Assembly: GCF_014203395.1 (NCBI RefSeq)
Contig: NZ_JACHIW010000001.1
Span: 3,145,501-3,209,500, forward strand
DNA: 64,000 nucleotides
Origin: Saccharopolyspora phatthalungensis
GTDB taxonomy: Bacteria > Actinomycetota > Actinomycetes > Mycobacteriales > Pseudonocardiaceae
Direction: 5' to 3'
The notes under the pieces are model-generated. The model worked only from the letters and a program-made list of their open reading frames with translations. It was not told where the DNA came from and did no database searches. This document shows, one piece after another, positions 29,311 to 37,771 of the stretch. The translations under genes were made by a program, and so were the position numbers. The stretch's first letter is position 1; each line of letters starts with the position of its first letter.

Positions 29311-30276
29311 TTGGGTCCTGATTCGTCGCAGGACGCACCGACCGTTTCCCAGTTGGGTGAGTTCGGTCTCATCGATCGAGTTACGGCCGGGCAGCCTCAG
29401 TCGCCCGGCACGTTACTGGGGCCGGGCGATGACGCCGCGGTCCTGGCGGCCCCGGACGGCCGGGTGGTGGCTACCACCGACGTGCTGGTGGAGCAGGTGC
29501 ATTTCCGTTTCGACTGGTCGACACCGCACCAGGTGGGTCGCAAGGCGGTCGCGGTGAACCTGTCCGACATCGCCGCGATGGGGGCCGTGCCCACCGGCCT
29601 GCTGGTGGGGTTGGGCTGCTCGCCGGAGCTGCCGACGAAGGTGGTCGATGAGCTGGCCGGCGGCATGTGGGAAGAAGCACAGCAGGTCGGCATCGGCATC
29701 ATCGGCGGTGACATGGTGTCGGCGACCTCACTGACGATCTCGATCACAGCCCTGGGCGACCTGCAGGGCCGGGCGCCGGTAACGCGGTCCGGCGCGCGGC
29801 CCGGTGACGTGGTCGCGGTGGCAGGCCGGCTCGGCTGGTCGGCGGCCGGATTGGCCGTGCTGGGGCGGGGTTTCCGCTCCCCGGTCGCGGTCGTCGGCGC
29901 GCACCGCGTCCCGGAGCCGCCTTACGGGGCCGGGCCGCAGGCGGCCGTCGCCGGGGCGACGTCCATGGTGGACACCTCGGACGGATTGCTGGCCGATCTG
30001 GGGCACATCGCCGCGGCTTCCCAGGTGGCCATTGACATCCGCACCGAGCAGGTGGAAGTGCCGCAGCGGCTGACCGAGGTCGCCTCCGCGCTGGGCGCGG
30101 ACGCCCGGCACTGGGTGTTGACCGGGGGCGAGGACCAGGCGCTGGCCGCGACCTTCCCGCCGAGCCGCCCGCTGCCGGCGGAGTGGCGCGCGATCGGTGT
30201 GGTCGCCGAGGGCACCGGAGTCACAGTGGACGGAGCCTTGTACGAGGGCTCGTCGGGCTGGGAGCACTGGCGTTGA
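29311..30276 (+). CDS. thiL: Thiamine-monophosphate kinase
   Basis: ThiL phosphorylates thiamine monophosphate to thiamine pyrophosphate. The 321-residue PurM-fold kinase has GPGDDAAVLAAPDGRVVATT (about 38-57), DWSTPHQVGRKAVAVNLSDI and AAMGAVPTG, GGDMVSATSLTISITALG, MVDTSDGLLADLGHIAAAS and WVLTGGEDQALAATF. TTG at 29311 is chosen for the GGGAGG six to seven bases upstream; an in-frame ATG at 29287 has no such signal. The stop codon overlaps the terminator stem shared with the transporter gene. No TPP riboswitch was seen. Confidence 0.92.
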   Translation: MGPDSSQDAPTVSQLGEFGLIDRVTAGQPQSPGTLLGPGDDAAVLAAPDGRVVATTDVLVEQVHFRFDWSTPHQVGRKAVAVNLSDIAAMGAVPTGLLVGLGCSPELPTKVVDELAGGMWEEAQQVGIGIIGGDMVSATSLTISITALGDLQGRAPVTRSGARPGDVVAVAGRLGWSAAGLAVLGRGFRSPVAVVGAHRVPEPPYGAGPQAAVAGATSMVDTSDGLLADLGHIAAASQVAIDIRTEQVEVPQRLTEVASALGADARHWVLTGGEDQALAATFPPSRPLPAEWRAIGVVAEGTGVTVDGALYEGSSGWEHWR

Positions 30277-30322
30277 CGCGAAGAACCCCGATGCGCCGTT
30301 GGCACATCGGGGTTCTTCGCGT
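30276..30322. terminator. Bidirectional terminator between thiL and MHS transporter
   Basis: An 18-bp perfect stem (30276-30293 with 30305-30322), starting ACGCGAAGAACCCC, lies between two convergent genes. Loop 11 bases. Confidence 0.9.
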
Positions 30323-30331
30323 TCGACGTGG

Positions 30332-31669
30332 TTAGCTCGTCGCCGATGTTTTCGGCGCGGGTGCGTCGTCCATCAGCGGCTTGCGTGCCGTCTCCTTCAT
30401 CAGCAGGATCGGCCCCAGCGCCACCAGGGCCGCCGCCATCAGGTAGAAGGCCGGGAAGAGGGTGTTGCCGGTCGCCGTGACCACCGCGTCGTTGACCAGC
30501 GGAGCGGTCCCGCCGAACGCCGCCGTGGAGATGTTGTAGCCGACGCAGAAGGCCGCGTAGCGGACCTTGGTCGGGAACATCGCCGGTAGCGTCGCGGCCA
30601 GCGGTCCGATCAGCTGCACGTGCCCGATCGCCAGCAGTCCCAACCCCAGGATCGTGGTCAGCACGGTGCCCTGCGCGATCAGCATGAACGCCGGGATCGG
30701 CAGCACGAGGAAGCAGATCGCCGCGGACAGGAACAGCGGCTTGCGGCCGATCCGGTCCGACAGCGCACCTACCGGGGTGATGACCACCATCATGAACACC
30801 ACGGTGAGCAGCAGCGGGATCAGCACCGTGGACTCCTGACCTTCCGGCACGTGGAGCGTGTCCTTCAGGTACGTCTCCATGTAGGTCAGGATGGTGTAGT
30901 TGGCGATGTTGATCAGCACCACGATGCCCATCAGGATCAGCAGCTGCCGCCACCATTGGCTGATCAAGTCCTTCAGCGGCGACTTGGCCACCTGGTGGGT
31001 CGCCTCCAGGTTCTTGAACGCCGGGGTGTCTTCCAGCTTGCTGCGCAAATAGAGCCCGACGCCGCCGAGCGGACCGGCGATCAGGAACGGAATGCGCCAG
31101 CCCCAGCTTTCCATCGAGGCGCTGTCCAGATTCAGGATCAGGATCGTCGGCACCAGCGCGCCGAATCCGAATCCGACCAGGGTGCCGAATTCCAGCCAGC
31201 TCCCCCAGAAGCCGCGACGGCGGTCGGGGGCGAACTCGGCGATGTAGGTCGCCGCGCCGCCGTATTCGCCGCCCGTGGAGAAGCCCTGCAGCAACCGGCA
31301 CAGCAGCAACAGCATCGGCGCGATGATGCCGATCGCGCCGTAGGTGGGCAGCAGGCCGATGACGAAGGTCGAGCCCGACATCAGCAGGATCGTCACCGCC
31401 AGCACCTTCTGCCTGCCGATTCGGTCGCCCAGCGGCCCGAAGAACAGGCTGCCCAGCGGCCGGAACAGGAAGGAGATGGCGAACACGCCGAAGGCCGAGA
31501 CGGTCTCCCACGGCCCGGGGAAGAACTGGTGGCCCACATAGGCGGCCACATAGGCATATACGCCGAAGTCATACCACTCCGTGCAGTTGCCGATTGCCGC
31601 TGCGCCGACCGCGCGACGGAGCAGTGATCGCTGCTCGGCTGCCGTTTCGGCTGTTTCCTGCGAAGTCAT
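30332..31669 (-). CDS. MHS-family MFS transporter
   Basis: A 445-residue, 12-helix major facilitator of the metabolite:H+ symporter group (ProP, ShiA, KgtP-like). Signatures are [18 protein letters not shown] (about 27-44), [21 protein letters not shown] (first A-like loop), [21 protein letters not shown] (about 129), [15 protein letters not shown], and the second loop [13 protein letters not shown] (about 304). The substrate is probably a small organic acid or osmolyte but cannot be told. ATG at 31669 is preferred over a GTG five codons upstream because GGAGGTG lies before it. Confidence 0.88.
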   Translation of the reverse strand: MTSQETAETAAEQRSLLRRAVGAAAIGNCTEWYDFGVYAYVAAYVGHQFFPGPWETVSAFGVFAISFLFRPLGSLFFGPLGDRIGRQKVLAVTILLMSGSTFVIGLLPTYGAIGIIAPMLLLLCRLLQGFSTGGEYGGAATYIAEFAPDRRRGFWGSWLEFGTLVGFGFGALVPTILILNLDSASMESWGWRIPFLIAGPLGGVGLYLRSKLEDTPAFKNLEATHQVAKSPLKDLISQWWRQLLILMGIVVLINIANYTILTYMETYLKDTLHVPEGQESTVLIPLLLTVVFMMVVITPVGALSDRIGRKPLFLSAAICFLVLPIPAFMLIAQGTVLTTILGLGLLAIGHVQLIGPLAATLPAMFPTKVRYAAFCVGYNISTAAFGGTAPLVNDAVVTATGNTLFPAFYLMAAALVALGPILLMKETARKPLMDDAPAPKTSATS

Positions 31670-32039
31670 GAGATTGCGGCCCACCTCCGGGTCAATCCAT
31701 CCACCGCCGCGGTCATTCGCAACTCCGCAGAACCTAGCTGAGCGGCCTGGGGGAGGCCACCAAAAGACCGGGATTGCGTTATCCCGATGTTATTCCCGTT
31801 ATGCAAAACGTCACCGATCGGTCCGTTCGCCCGTTGTCTCGCGGAGTCGCTGATTTGACAGCCGAATTAGCTCGATGACGGGCGAAAATGGCTCTTTCGA
31901 GTGAAGGTTGAATACCGGTGTGCGCTATATCGCTCGCCACATTCCTACTATCGAGTGTGACGTGCGACACATTGACGGTTGCGGCCGCATCGCGGGGGCT
32001 GTCGAGAGGTTGATCTCGGCGGCTCGCTAGGGTGCTCGC
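31670..32039. other. Divergent intergenic region, MHS transporter and ung
   Basis: 370 bases, AT-richer than the surroundings, with no convincing gene. It contains two near-repeats TTATCCCG and TTATTCCCG around 31780-31800, which might be an operator for the transporter, and TAGGGT (32028-32033) six bases before the ung ATG. Confidence 0.45.
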
Positions 32040-32714
32040 ATGGTCGCACGTCCACTGCACGAACTCGTGGGGCCCGGGTGGGCCCAAGCGCTGGAACCGG
32101 TCGCCGAGCAGATCAAGACGATGGGCGAGTTCCTACGCGCCGAGGTCGCCGCGGGGCGGAAGTACCTGCCCGCTCCCGAGCACGTGCTCCGGGCCTTCGA
32201 GCAGCCCTTCCACGACGTGCGCGTGCTGATCGTCGGCCAGGACCCGTATCCGACGCCCGGGCATCCGGTCGGCCTGAGCTTCTCCGTCGCGCCCGGCGTC
32301 GCGCCGCCGAAAAGCCTGGTCAACATCTTCCGCGAGTACACCCAGGACCTCGGCCACCCCATGCCCTCCAGCGGCGACCTCACCCCGTGGACCCAGCGCG
32401 GCGTGCTGCTGCTCAACAGGTCGCTGACTGTCCGGCCCGGCAATGCCGGCTCGCACCGCGGCAAGGGCTGGGAGGAAGTCACCGCGCAGGCCATCCGCGC
32501 GCTGGCCGCCCGCGAGGAGCCGCTGGTGGCGATCCTGTGGGGACGCGACGCCCGCGACCTGCGTCCGCTGATGCCCGGTGTGGAGTGCGTCGAATCGCCG
32601 CACCCCAGCCCGATGTCGGCCGACCGCGGGTTCTTCGGCTCCCGCCCGTTCAGCCGGGTCAACGAGATCCTCGCCCGCCGCGGTGCCGAACCGGTGGACT
32701 GGAAGCTGCCGTAG
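32040..32714 (+). CDS. ung: Uracil-DNA glycosylase
   Basis: Ung removes uracil from DNA in base excision repair. The 224-residue family 1 enzyme has the water-activating loop [20 protein letters not shown] (about 62-81; Asp and Tyr of GQDPYP), [17 protein letters not shown] (about 127) and the [18 protein letters not shown] intercalation loop (about 193-210). The ATG lies six bases after TAGGGT and has no Shine-Dalgarno, so the message may be leaderless. Its place between thiL and rpmB/DAK2 is conserved. Confidence 0.95.
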   Translation: MVARPLHELVGPGWAQALEPVAEQIKTMGEFLRAEVAAGRKYLPAPEHVLRAFEQPFHDVRVLIVGQDPYPTPGHPVGLSFSVAPGVAPPKSLVNIFREYTQDLGHPMPSSGDLTPWTQRGVLLLNRSLTVRPGNAGSHRGKGWEEVTAQAIRALAAREEPLVAILWGRDARDLRPLMPGVECVESPHPSPMSADRGFFGSRPFSRVNEILARRGAEPVDWKLP

Positions 32715-32821
32715 CCTGCGCCAGGGGTGTTTTGCCTGGTCGCCGCGTATGGATTTCGGTTCCGCCCGGCCGTACATTGACCCTTGCCGGGAGATGCGTT
32801 CGGGGCGGAAGAAGGCTCGCC

Positions 32822-33409
32822 ATGAGAGCCGACCGGAGCAGCAGCGACCTGCGGTGTCTGGTCCGCAGGATATTCCCGGGTGCGAACCCGCTGCGGCGAC
32901 GCACCGACTATTTCGAACCCTTTGCGCTGCTGATCGTCGCGCTGATCGCGGCCGTCACCGTGGTGGTGGCCCTCTTCATCGCGCAGGCAGAGTTGCGCGA
33001 CCGGCTGATCGAAGTGGAGCACGAGCAGGCCGCCAAACACCAGGTCGTGGCCACTATCGTGACGGAGGTCGGTGATCCCAACGCGGCCGGGCACCGGTCG
33101 GTCGCGGTGCGCTGGGGGCAACCGCCGGACGAGCGCTTCGCCGTCGTCCAGTTGCCGCCGCGCGCCCCGGTGACCGGCACGCTCCCGGTGTGGCTGGACC
33201 AGCAGGGCGGGCCGACGGCGCCTCCGCTCACCCGAGCCGACGCGGCCGAGGCCGCCGGACTAGCCGGGGCGGGCGTGCTGGTCGGCTCGGCGGCGATCAC
33301 CAGCGTGGCCCTGGTCGGAGCGCGCCTGCTGGTGACTCGCAGGCGGTTGGCGGCGTGGGCGGCCGAATGGGAGAAGATCGGCCCCCAATGGCGCAAGCAC
33401 GCTCCTTAA
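32822..33409 (+). CDS. Rv1733c-like membrane protein
   Basis: A 195-residue protein with two predicted transmembrane helices (about 36-60, FALLIVALIAAVTVVVALFI; about 145-168, AAGLAGAGVLVGSAAITSVA) flanking an extracytoplasmic part that ends in VWLDQQGGPTAPPL. This layout and the RRRTDYFEPF entry resemble the mycobacterial Rv1733c family, of unknown function. The ATG has GAAGAAGG upstream. It is not visibly linked to ung. Confidence 0.7.
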   Translation: MRADRSSSDLRCLVRRIFPGANPLRRRTDYFEPFALLIVALIAAVTVVVALFIAQAELRDRLIEVEHEQAAKHQVVATIVTEVGDPNAAGHRSVAVRWGQPPDERFAVVQLPPRAPVTGTLPVWLDQQGGPTAPPLTRADAAEAAGLAGAGVLVGSAAITSVALVGARLLVTRRRLAAWAAEWEKIGPQWRKHAP

Positions 33410-33480
33410 ACGGCGTGCGGCCGTTGCGAAGCACTCGACGCTCGATGCGGGCGAGTCTTGCCGTGGGTGCGAACGCAGAA

Positions 33481-33507
33481 AACCCCGAGGCGCTTGGCCT
33501 CGGGGTT
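33481..33507 (-). terminator. rpmB terminator
   Basis: AACCCCGAGGC (33481-33491) pairs with GCCTCGGGGTT (33497-33507). Read on the minus strand it is followed by TTTTCTG, as expected after rpmB. Confidence 0.85.
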
Positions 33508-33521
33508 CGCGCGCAGTCGCG

Positions 33522-33713
33522 TCAGCCGCGGGCGACCTTGCCGGCCTTCAGGCAGGAGGTGCACACGTTCATGCGCTTGCGCTGCGAAAGACCGATCTTG
33601 GCGTGCACGGTCTGAATGTTCGGGTTCCACCGGCGCCTGGTCTTCCGGTGGGAGTGCGAGACCGAGTTGCCGAAGCCTGGTCCCTTGCCACAGACGTCGC
33701 AGACGGCAGCCAC
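33522..33713 (-). CDS. rpmB: 50S ribosomal protein L28
   Basis: A 63-residue L28 with the zinc-binding form: [20 protein letters not shown] at the N-terminus and [13 protein letters not shown] at the C-terminus give two CxxC pairs. [16 protein letters not shown] is the core rRNA-binding stretch. GTG at 33713 gives the usual MAAVCD start and sits eight bases after AAGGGG; a GTG three codons upstream is possible. The gene is divergent from the DAK2 gene. Confidence 0.95.
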   Translation of the reverse strand: MAAVCDVCGKGPGFGNSVSHSHRKTRRRWNPNIQTVHAKIGLSQRKRMNVCTSCLKAGKVARG

Positions 33714-33756
33714 GTCAGACACCCCTTACTTTGCTTGACGGTTACAGCGATGAAAG

Positions 33757-33783
33757 TCACGCAAGCACGCCACACTTGCGTGA
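33757..33783. promoter_or_regulatory. Perfect 9-9-9 inverted repeat upstream of rpmB
   Basis: TCACGCAAG (33757-33765), nine bases, CTTGCGTGA (33775-33783), 44 bases before the rpmB start. It could be an operator or, read on the minus strand, a leader hairpin. It does not look like a Zur box. Confidence 0.4.
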
Positions 33784-33989
33784 AGGCTTGCTGTTCACCG
33801 CCGTGGACGGCGGCCAGATCCCGGAGAACCCGGTTGTCCTGGGTCATCGCCACCCTGGGACCGGATCAGTGTAGCCCACCGTCGGCGGCGGCTTCGGCGG
33901 TGGGGGCGAGTCCGATGCCTGCGTATGCGGCGCACGCAGCGACTAGTCTCGGACAATCCGACCGTCGGAGACTGCGTGGGAGGTCGCGG

Positions 33990-35543
33990 GTGTTGCGGAC
34001 GCTGACTGCGGCGGCTGCCCGCCGCTGGGCGGACCTGGCCCTGGCCGCGCTGGCCGCCGAACGCGACGCGATCGACCGGATCAACGTCTACCCGGTCGCC
34101 GACGGCGACACCGGCACCAACCTGCTGCAGACGATGCGGGCGGCGGTGGAAACGCTGGATGCGGCGGAGCCGGACACCCTCGGCGGCGTGCTCGCCGCGC
34201 TGTCCAAGGGCGCGCTCGGCGGCGCGTGCGGCAACTCCGGCATGCTGCTGTCGCAGGCCATGCGCGGCATCGCCGAGCAGTTGCGCGATGTCGCCGAAGC
34301 GGACGGCCGTGCATTCGGTGCCTCGTTGCTCCGAGCCGAGGAGATGGCCCGGCAGGCCGTCGCCGAGCCGGTCGAAGGCACGCTGCTCTCGGTGCTGCGC
34401 GCGGCGGCACGCGCGGCGGCGAATTCGGACGAGCTGGGCGTGGTAGTGCAGAACGCGACCCGCGCAGCTATCAGTGCACTGGCGGCGACGCCGGCACAGC
34501 TTTCGGTGCTCTCCGACGCTGGTGTCGTCGATGCCGGTGGGCGCGGCTTGGTGATCATGCTCGACGCGCTGCACGCCGTGGTCCGCGACGGCGAGCGGCT
34601 CGCGCCGAAGGCGCCGGTCCCGGGCGACCCGGGTGTGCTGGAGCACGAGTCACAGTACGAGTACGAGGTCATGTACTTGCTGGCCGACACCGATCAGGAT
34701 CGTGCGTTCGCCCTGCGCGATGCGCTGTGCGGGCTCGGCGACTGCGTGTCCGTGGTCGGTGACGGCGCCGCTTCCTGGGCGGTGCACGTGCACTGCGACG
34801 ACATCGGGGCGGCGATCGAATCGGGCATCGAGACCGGGCGGGTGCACAAGATCAAGGTCACCAGGTTCGCCGATCAGCAGGCCGCCTTCGCGCGGGACGT
34901 CGCCGTGCTCGCCTGCGTTCCAGGTGGCGCGTTGGGCGAGCTGTTCGCCGCCGAGGGGGCGGATGTGCTGGTCGTCGGCCCGGAGCTGACGGCCGACGAG
35001 CTGGGCGAGGCATTCCGCTCGACCGGAGCCGCGCACGTGTTGGTGCTGCCCAACGACTCCGCCACCGCCGCCGTGGTGGAACGGGCCGGGCTGCTCGGCG
35101 AAGGCCAGGAGGTGGTCGTGGTGCCGACGGCATCGCCGGTGCAGGGGCTGGCCGCGCTGGCGGTGCACGACCCGAGTCGGCGTCGCGCGGATGATCAGGT
35201 GGCGATGGCCGAGGCGGCAGCCGCCACCCGGCGAGGTGAACTGCGCATCGCCGACGCCGAGGCGCTGACCTGGGTGGGCCGTTGTCTGCCCGGCGATGTG
35301 CTCGGGTTGATCGACGGCGAGGTGGTGCTCATCGGCGACGATGTGCTGACCGCGGTCCGGGACCTCGCCGCCAGGATGCTCACCGCTGGCGGCGAATTGC
35401 TCACCGCGCTGGTCGGGGCGGATGCCCCGGATGGCCTCTCGGGCGCGCTCGCCGAATACCTCCGGCAGGCCCGGCCCGAGGTGGAACTGGCCTGCTATCC
35501 CGGCGGCGATCTCGACGCCCTGCTGCTCCTCGGCGTCGAGTAG
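33990..35543 (+). CDS. DAK2-domain protein (FakA/YloV type)
   Basis: A 517-residue protein of the FakA/YloV family: an N-terminal DhaL/DAK2 kinase domain (INVYPVADGDTGTNLLQTMR, LGGACGNSGMLLSQAMRG, SDAGVVDAGGRGLVIMLDAL) and the C-terminal regulatory half (ESQYEYEVMYLLADTD, LPNDSATAAVVERAG). Staphylococcal FakA phosphorylates fatty acids held by FakB; the actinobacterial orthologue beside recG is less well studied. GTG at 33990 follows GGGAGG. No fakB/degV gene is in the window, so the acyl-carrier partner must lie elsewhere. Confidence 0.85.
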   Translation: MLRTLTAAAARRWADLALAALAAERDAIDRINVYPVADGDTGTNLLQTMRAAVETLDAAEPDTLGGVLAALSKGALGGACGNSGMLLSQAMRGIAEQLRDVAEADGRAFGASLLRAEEMARQAVAEPVEGTLLSVLRAAARAAANSDELGVVVQNATRAAISALAATPAQLSVLSDAGVVDAGGRGLVIMLDALHAVVRDGERLAPKAPVPGDPGVLEHESQYEYEVMYLLADTDQDRAFALRDALCGLGDCVSVVGDGAASWAVHVHCDDIGAAIESGIETGRVHKIKVTRFADQQAAFARDVAVLACVPGGALGELFAAEGADVLVVGPELTADELGEAFRSTGAAHVLVLPNDSATAAVVERAGLLGEGQEVVVVPTASPVQGLAALAVHDPSRRRADDQVAMAEAAAATRRGELRIADAEALTWVGRCLPGDVLGLIDGEVVLIGDDVLTAVRDLAARMLTAGGELLTALVGADAPDGLSGALAEYLRQARPEVELACYPGGDLDALLLLGVE

Positions 35544-35661
35544 CGGCCACCGCCGCAAGTCGTTCTCGCGAGCACTCCGTGGTGCCTCGCGATCTTCACC
35601 CCGTCGCGCTGGGCGAACACTTGTCGAGCGGAACGCTTCTGCTGGGGACCAAGAATCGAAT

Positions 35662-35682
35662 GGTGCTAATGTCATTGGCACC
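35662..35682. promoter_or_regulatory. Operator candidate touching the YtrA-type start codon
   Basis: GGTGCTAAT, three bases, ATTGGCACC is an inverted repeat with one mismatch per nine-base arm, ending directly at the ATG of the GntR gene. Binding there would block transcription or initiation, so autoregulation is likely. Confidence 0.55.
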
Positions 35683-36033
35683 ATGTTGCTTTCGTTGGAT
35701 CTGCACGATCAGCGGCCGCTGCACGAGCAGGCCGCCGACTCCATCCGGCGCGCCATCGCCGACGGCGAGATCGAACCGGGTGACCGGCTGCCTCCCGCGC
35801 GGGATCTCGCCGTCGCGTTACGGATCAACGCCAACACCGTGCTGCGCGCACTGCGCGGGCTGCGGGAGGAGGGATTGCTGGAGTTCCGCCGGGGGCGCGG
35901 TGTCACCGTGCTGCGCCGTCCCGACCCGCGGGCCGCGCTGCAGCAGAAACTCGGCGAGCTGCTGACCGAGGCGGAGCGCCACGGTTACCGACCGGAAGAC
36001 GTCATCGAATGGATCAGGCAGGGGGCGAAATGA
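35683..36033 (+). CDS. GntR/YtrA-type transcriptional regulator
   Basis: A 116-residue regulator: winged helix about 10-75 (PLHEQAADSIRRAIADGEIE, GDRLPPARDLAVALRINANT, LREEGLLEFRRGRGVTVLRR) and a short C-terminal dimerisation helix pair, the compact YtrA layout. YtrA proteins usually repress adjacent transporter or membrane-protein operons. The two downstream DUF1648-like membrane genes are therefore the probable targets, and a palindrome sits directly before the ATG. Confidence 0.85.
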   Translation: MLLSLDLHDQRPLHEQAADSIRRAIADGEIEPGDRLPPARDLAVALRINANTVLRALRGLREEGLLEFRRGRGVTVLRRPDPRAALQQKLGELLTEAERHGYRPEDVIEWIRQGAK

Positions 36034-36098
36034 GCTACTTCTCCGCAACATCCGCCGACCGGTTACGGATGTCCCACCGGACGCGGGGGGCGAAATGA
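36030..36098 (+). CDS. Possible 22-codon microgene between regulator and DUF1648 gene
   Basis: ATG at 36030 overlaps the regulator stop as ATGA and the frame runs 22 codons to a TGA inside the next ATGA (36095). Both starts are preceded by the same GGGGGCGAAATGA context, so this looks like a small duplication that inserted a micro-frame and kept translational coupling. It may be a passive link, not a functional peptide. Confidence 0.35.
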   Translation: MSYFSATSADRLRMSHRTRGAK

Positions 36099-37048
36099 CC
36101 TACCGGGCCCGGTTCCTGGCCGTTTCGAGCCTGTGGGTGGTGGTCGTGACGGCGGCACTTTCCTTGGGCGCGCTGGCCTTCCGGGATCGGGTGCCCGATC
36201 CGCTCGCCTCGCACTGGGGCTTCTTCGGTGCGCCCGACGATTCGATGGCCGCCACGGGGTTCCTGATCTTCGTGCTGGCCGGCTGGCTGGTGGTCGCGGT
36301 GGGCGCGGTGGTGTTCGGCGCGCTCGGCTGGCGGCGGCGGCGCAGCCGGGCCACCACGGGCGCGATCCTCGGCGCCGCGGCGGTGTTCTTCGCCGGAATC
36401 GGGGCGCTGACGGTGTGGGCGAACCTCGACGTCGCCGAGTGGCAGCAGGCGCGGTCGCTGAACTGGCAGGTGCTCCCGAACCTCGCGGTCGCCGGATTCG
36501 CGGGCCGGCTCGGGTGGCTGGCGGGGAATCGCGGCCCGGACGAACCGGCCGGGCAGGAGGCCGAAACCGGCAACGAGCTGACCCTGAAACCGGGCGAACG
36601 CGCGGTGTGGTTGTCGTCGGTGTCGAGCCCGGTGCTCCGCGCGGTCGGCGGGCTCGTGGTGCTGGTCGCAGCGGTGAGTTTCGTCTTCCGGCCCTGGCAG
36701 TTCGCGCTGGTTCCGCTCCTGGCCGGCTTCGTGTGCCTGGCCATCTCCTCCGCACGGGTGCAGATCGACGAGCACGGCGCGCGGGTCGCGTTCGGCCCGC
36801 AGCGCTGGCCCGCTCGGCGGATCCGGCTGACGCAGATCGAGGGTGCACGGGTCGAGACCCGGCGAGCGCTGGAGGTCGGCGGCTGGGGTTACCGGGTTCG
36901 TCCCGGCAGCTCCGCGATCATGCTGCGCGGCGGCGAATGCCTGGTCCTGCGGCTGACTTCCGGCCGCGACTTCTTCATCAGCGTCGACCACCCCGAGCGT
37001 GGCGCCGAGCTGGTCAACGCGTTCATCACCGAACGCTCGGCGCTGTGA
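36095..37048 (+). CDS. DUF1648-like membrane protein with PH-like domain
   Basis: A 317-residue integral membrane protein. Residues about 8-30, 50-78, 84-104 and 185-222 are hydrophobic helices. RDRVPDPLASHWGFFGAPDD (about 30-49) is the DUF1648 signature between the first helices. The C-terminal 100 residues (QIDEHGARVAFGPQRWPARR, then FFISVDHPERGAELV) resemble the bacterial PH-like domains found in such proteins. It follows the YtrA-type regulator by coupled starts and is probably repressed by it. Function is unknown. Confidence 0.75.
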   Translation: MTYRARFLAVSSLWVVVVTAALSLGALAFRDRVPDPLASHWGFFGAPDDSMAATGFLIFVLAGWLVVAVGAVVFGALGWRRRRSRATTGAILGAAAVFFAGIGALTVWANLDVAEWQQARSLNWQVLPNLAVAGFAGRLGWLAGNRGPDEPAGQEAETGNELTLKPGERAVWLSSVSSPVLRAVGGLVVLVAAVSFVFRPWQFALVPLLAGFVCLAISSARVQIDEHGARVAFGPQRWPARRIRLTQIEGARVETRRALEVGGWGYRVRPGSSAIMLRGGECLVLRLTSGRDFFISVDHPERGAELVNAFITERSAL

Positions 37049-37224
37049 GTTCGTCTTTCCGCCGACGGCGCAGCCGCTCGTGCGAGCCGGGGCGTCGTGG
37101 CGGCGAGATGTCCGTGGTGGCGGCGAACCGGCTCTGACCGGTACCGACGGTGAGCCGGGCCGACCCGCACCCGTGGCGTGGCGCTACTGTCGTCACCGGT
37201 CGTCGATTGACCCGGGAGCGCCCA

Positions 37225-37686
37225 GTGAGTGTCCGAAGCCGATACCTGTGGTTCGTCGGTAGCTGGACCCTGCTCGTAGCGCTACTGATGATCGCGGTGC
37301 CGGTGCTGCTGCGCGCCCGCCTGCCGGAGCCCATCGCGGTCGAGTGGGCCTCTTCCGGCGCGCCGGAGAGCTCCAGTACGTTGCGCGACTTCCTTTTCGG
37401 CAAGCTCGTCTGGTGGCTGGCGGTGGCCGCGGTCTGGAGCGTGTTCGGGATTCGCGGAGTGCTGCGGCGGCGCGGGCTGGCCTGGGCCGGGGCGGCGTTG
37501 GGCGTGTTCGGCTCGCTGATGCTCGGCACCGTCGTGCTGACCGCGGTGGCCAACTTGGACGCCCCGGACTTCCGGCACGCCGCCGACCTCACCGGGCAGG
37601 GCTGGCTGTTGCTCGGCGGACCGCTTGCGGGTTGGCTGGGGTGGCGACTGGGCAGCAACAGCGCTCGGGTCGCCGCCACCGACTGA
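37225..37686 (+). CDS. Second DUF1648-like membrane protein
   Basis: A 153-residue protein with four hydrophobic segments (about 8-28, 55-75, 82-104, 122-140) and the same inter-helix signature as its neighbour (RLPEPIAVEWASSGAPESSS), without the PH-like part. GTG at 37225 follows GGGAG by six bases. It is probably a paralogue of the N-terminal half of the upstream gene. Function is unknown. Confidence 0.75.
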   Translation: MSVRSRYLWFVGSWTLLVALLMIAVPVLLRARLPEPIAVEWASSGAPESSSTLRDFLFGKLVWWLAVAAVWSVFGIRGVLRRRGLAWAGAALGVFGSLMLGTVVLTAVANLDAPDFRHAADLTGQGWLLLGGPLAGWLGWRLGSNSARVAATD

Positions 37687-37771
37687 TGGTCTCGTCGGTG
37701 CCGTCCGATAATTTGCGGTGTGCCCGCCCGGCTGGACGACCGGTGACGAAGCGCACGGCGGAGGACAACCA

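Noticed and set aside
33522..33783. Zur box controlling rpmB
   Set aside because: The palindrome TCACGCAAG/CTTGCGTGA does not resemble the AT-rich actinobacterial Zur site, and this L28 is the zinc-containing form, which Zur does not normally repress.
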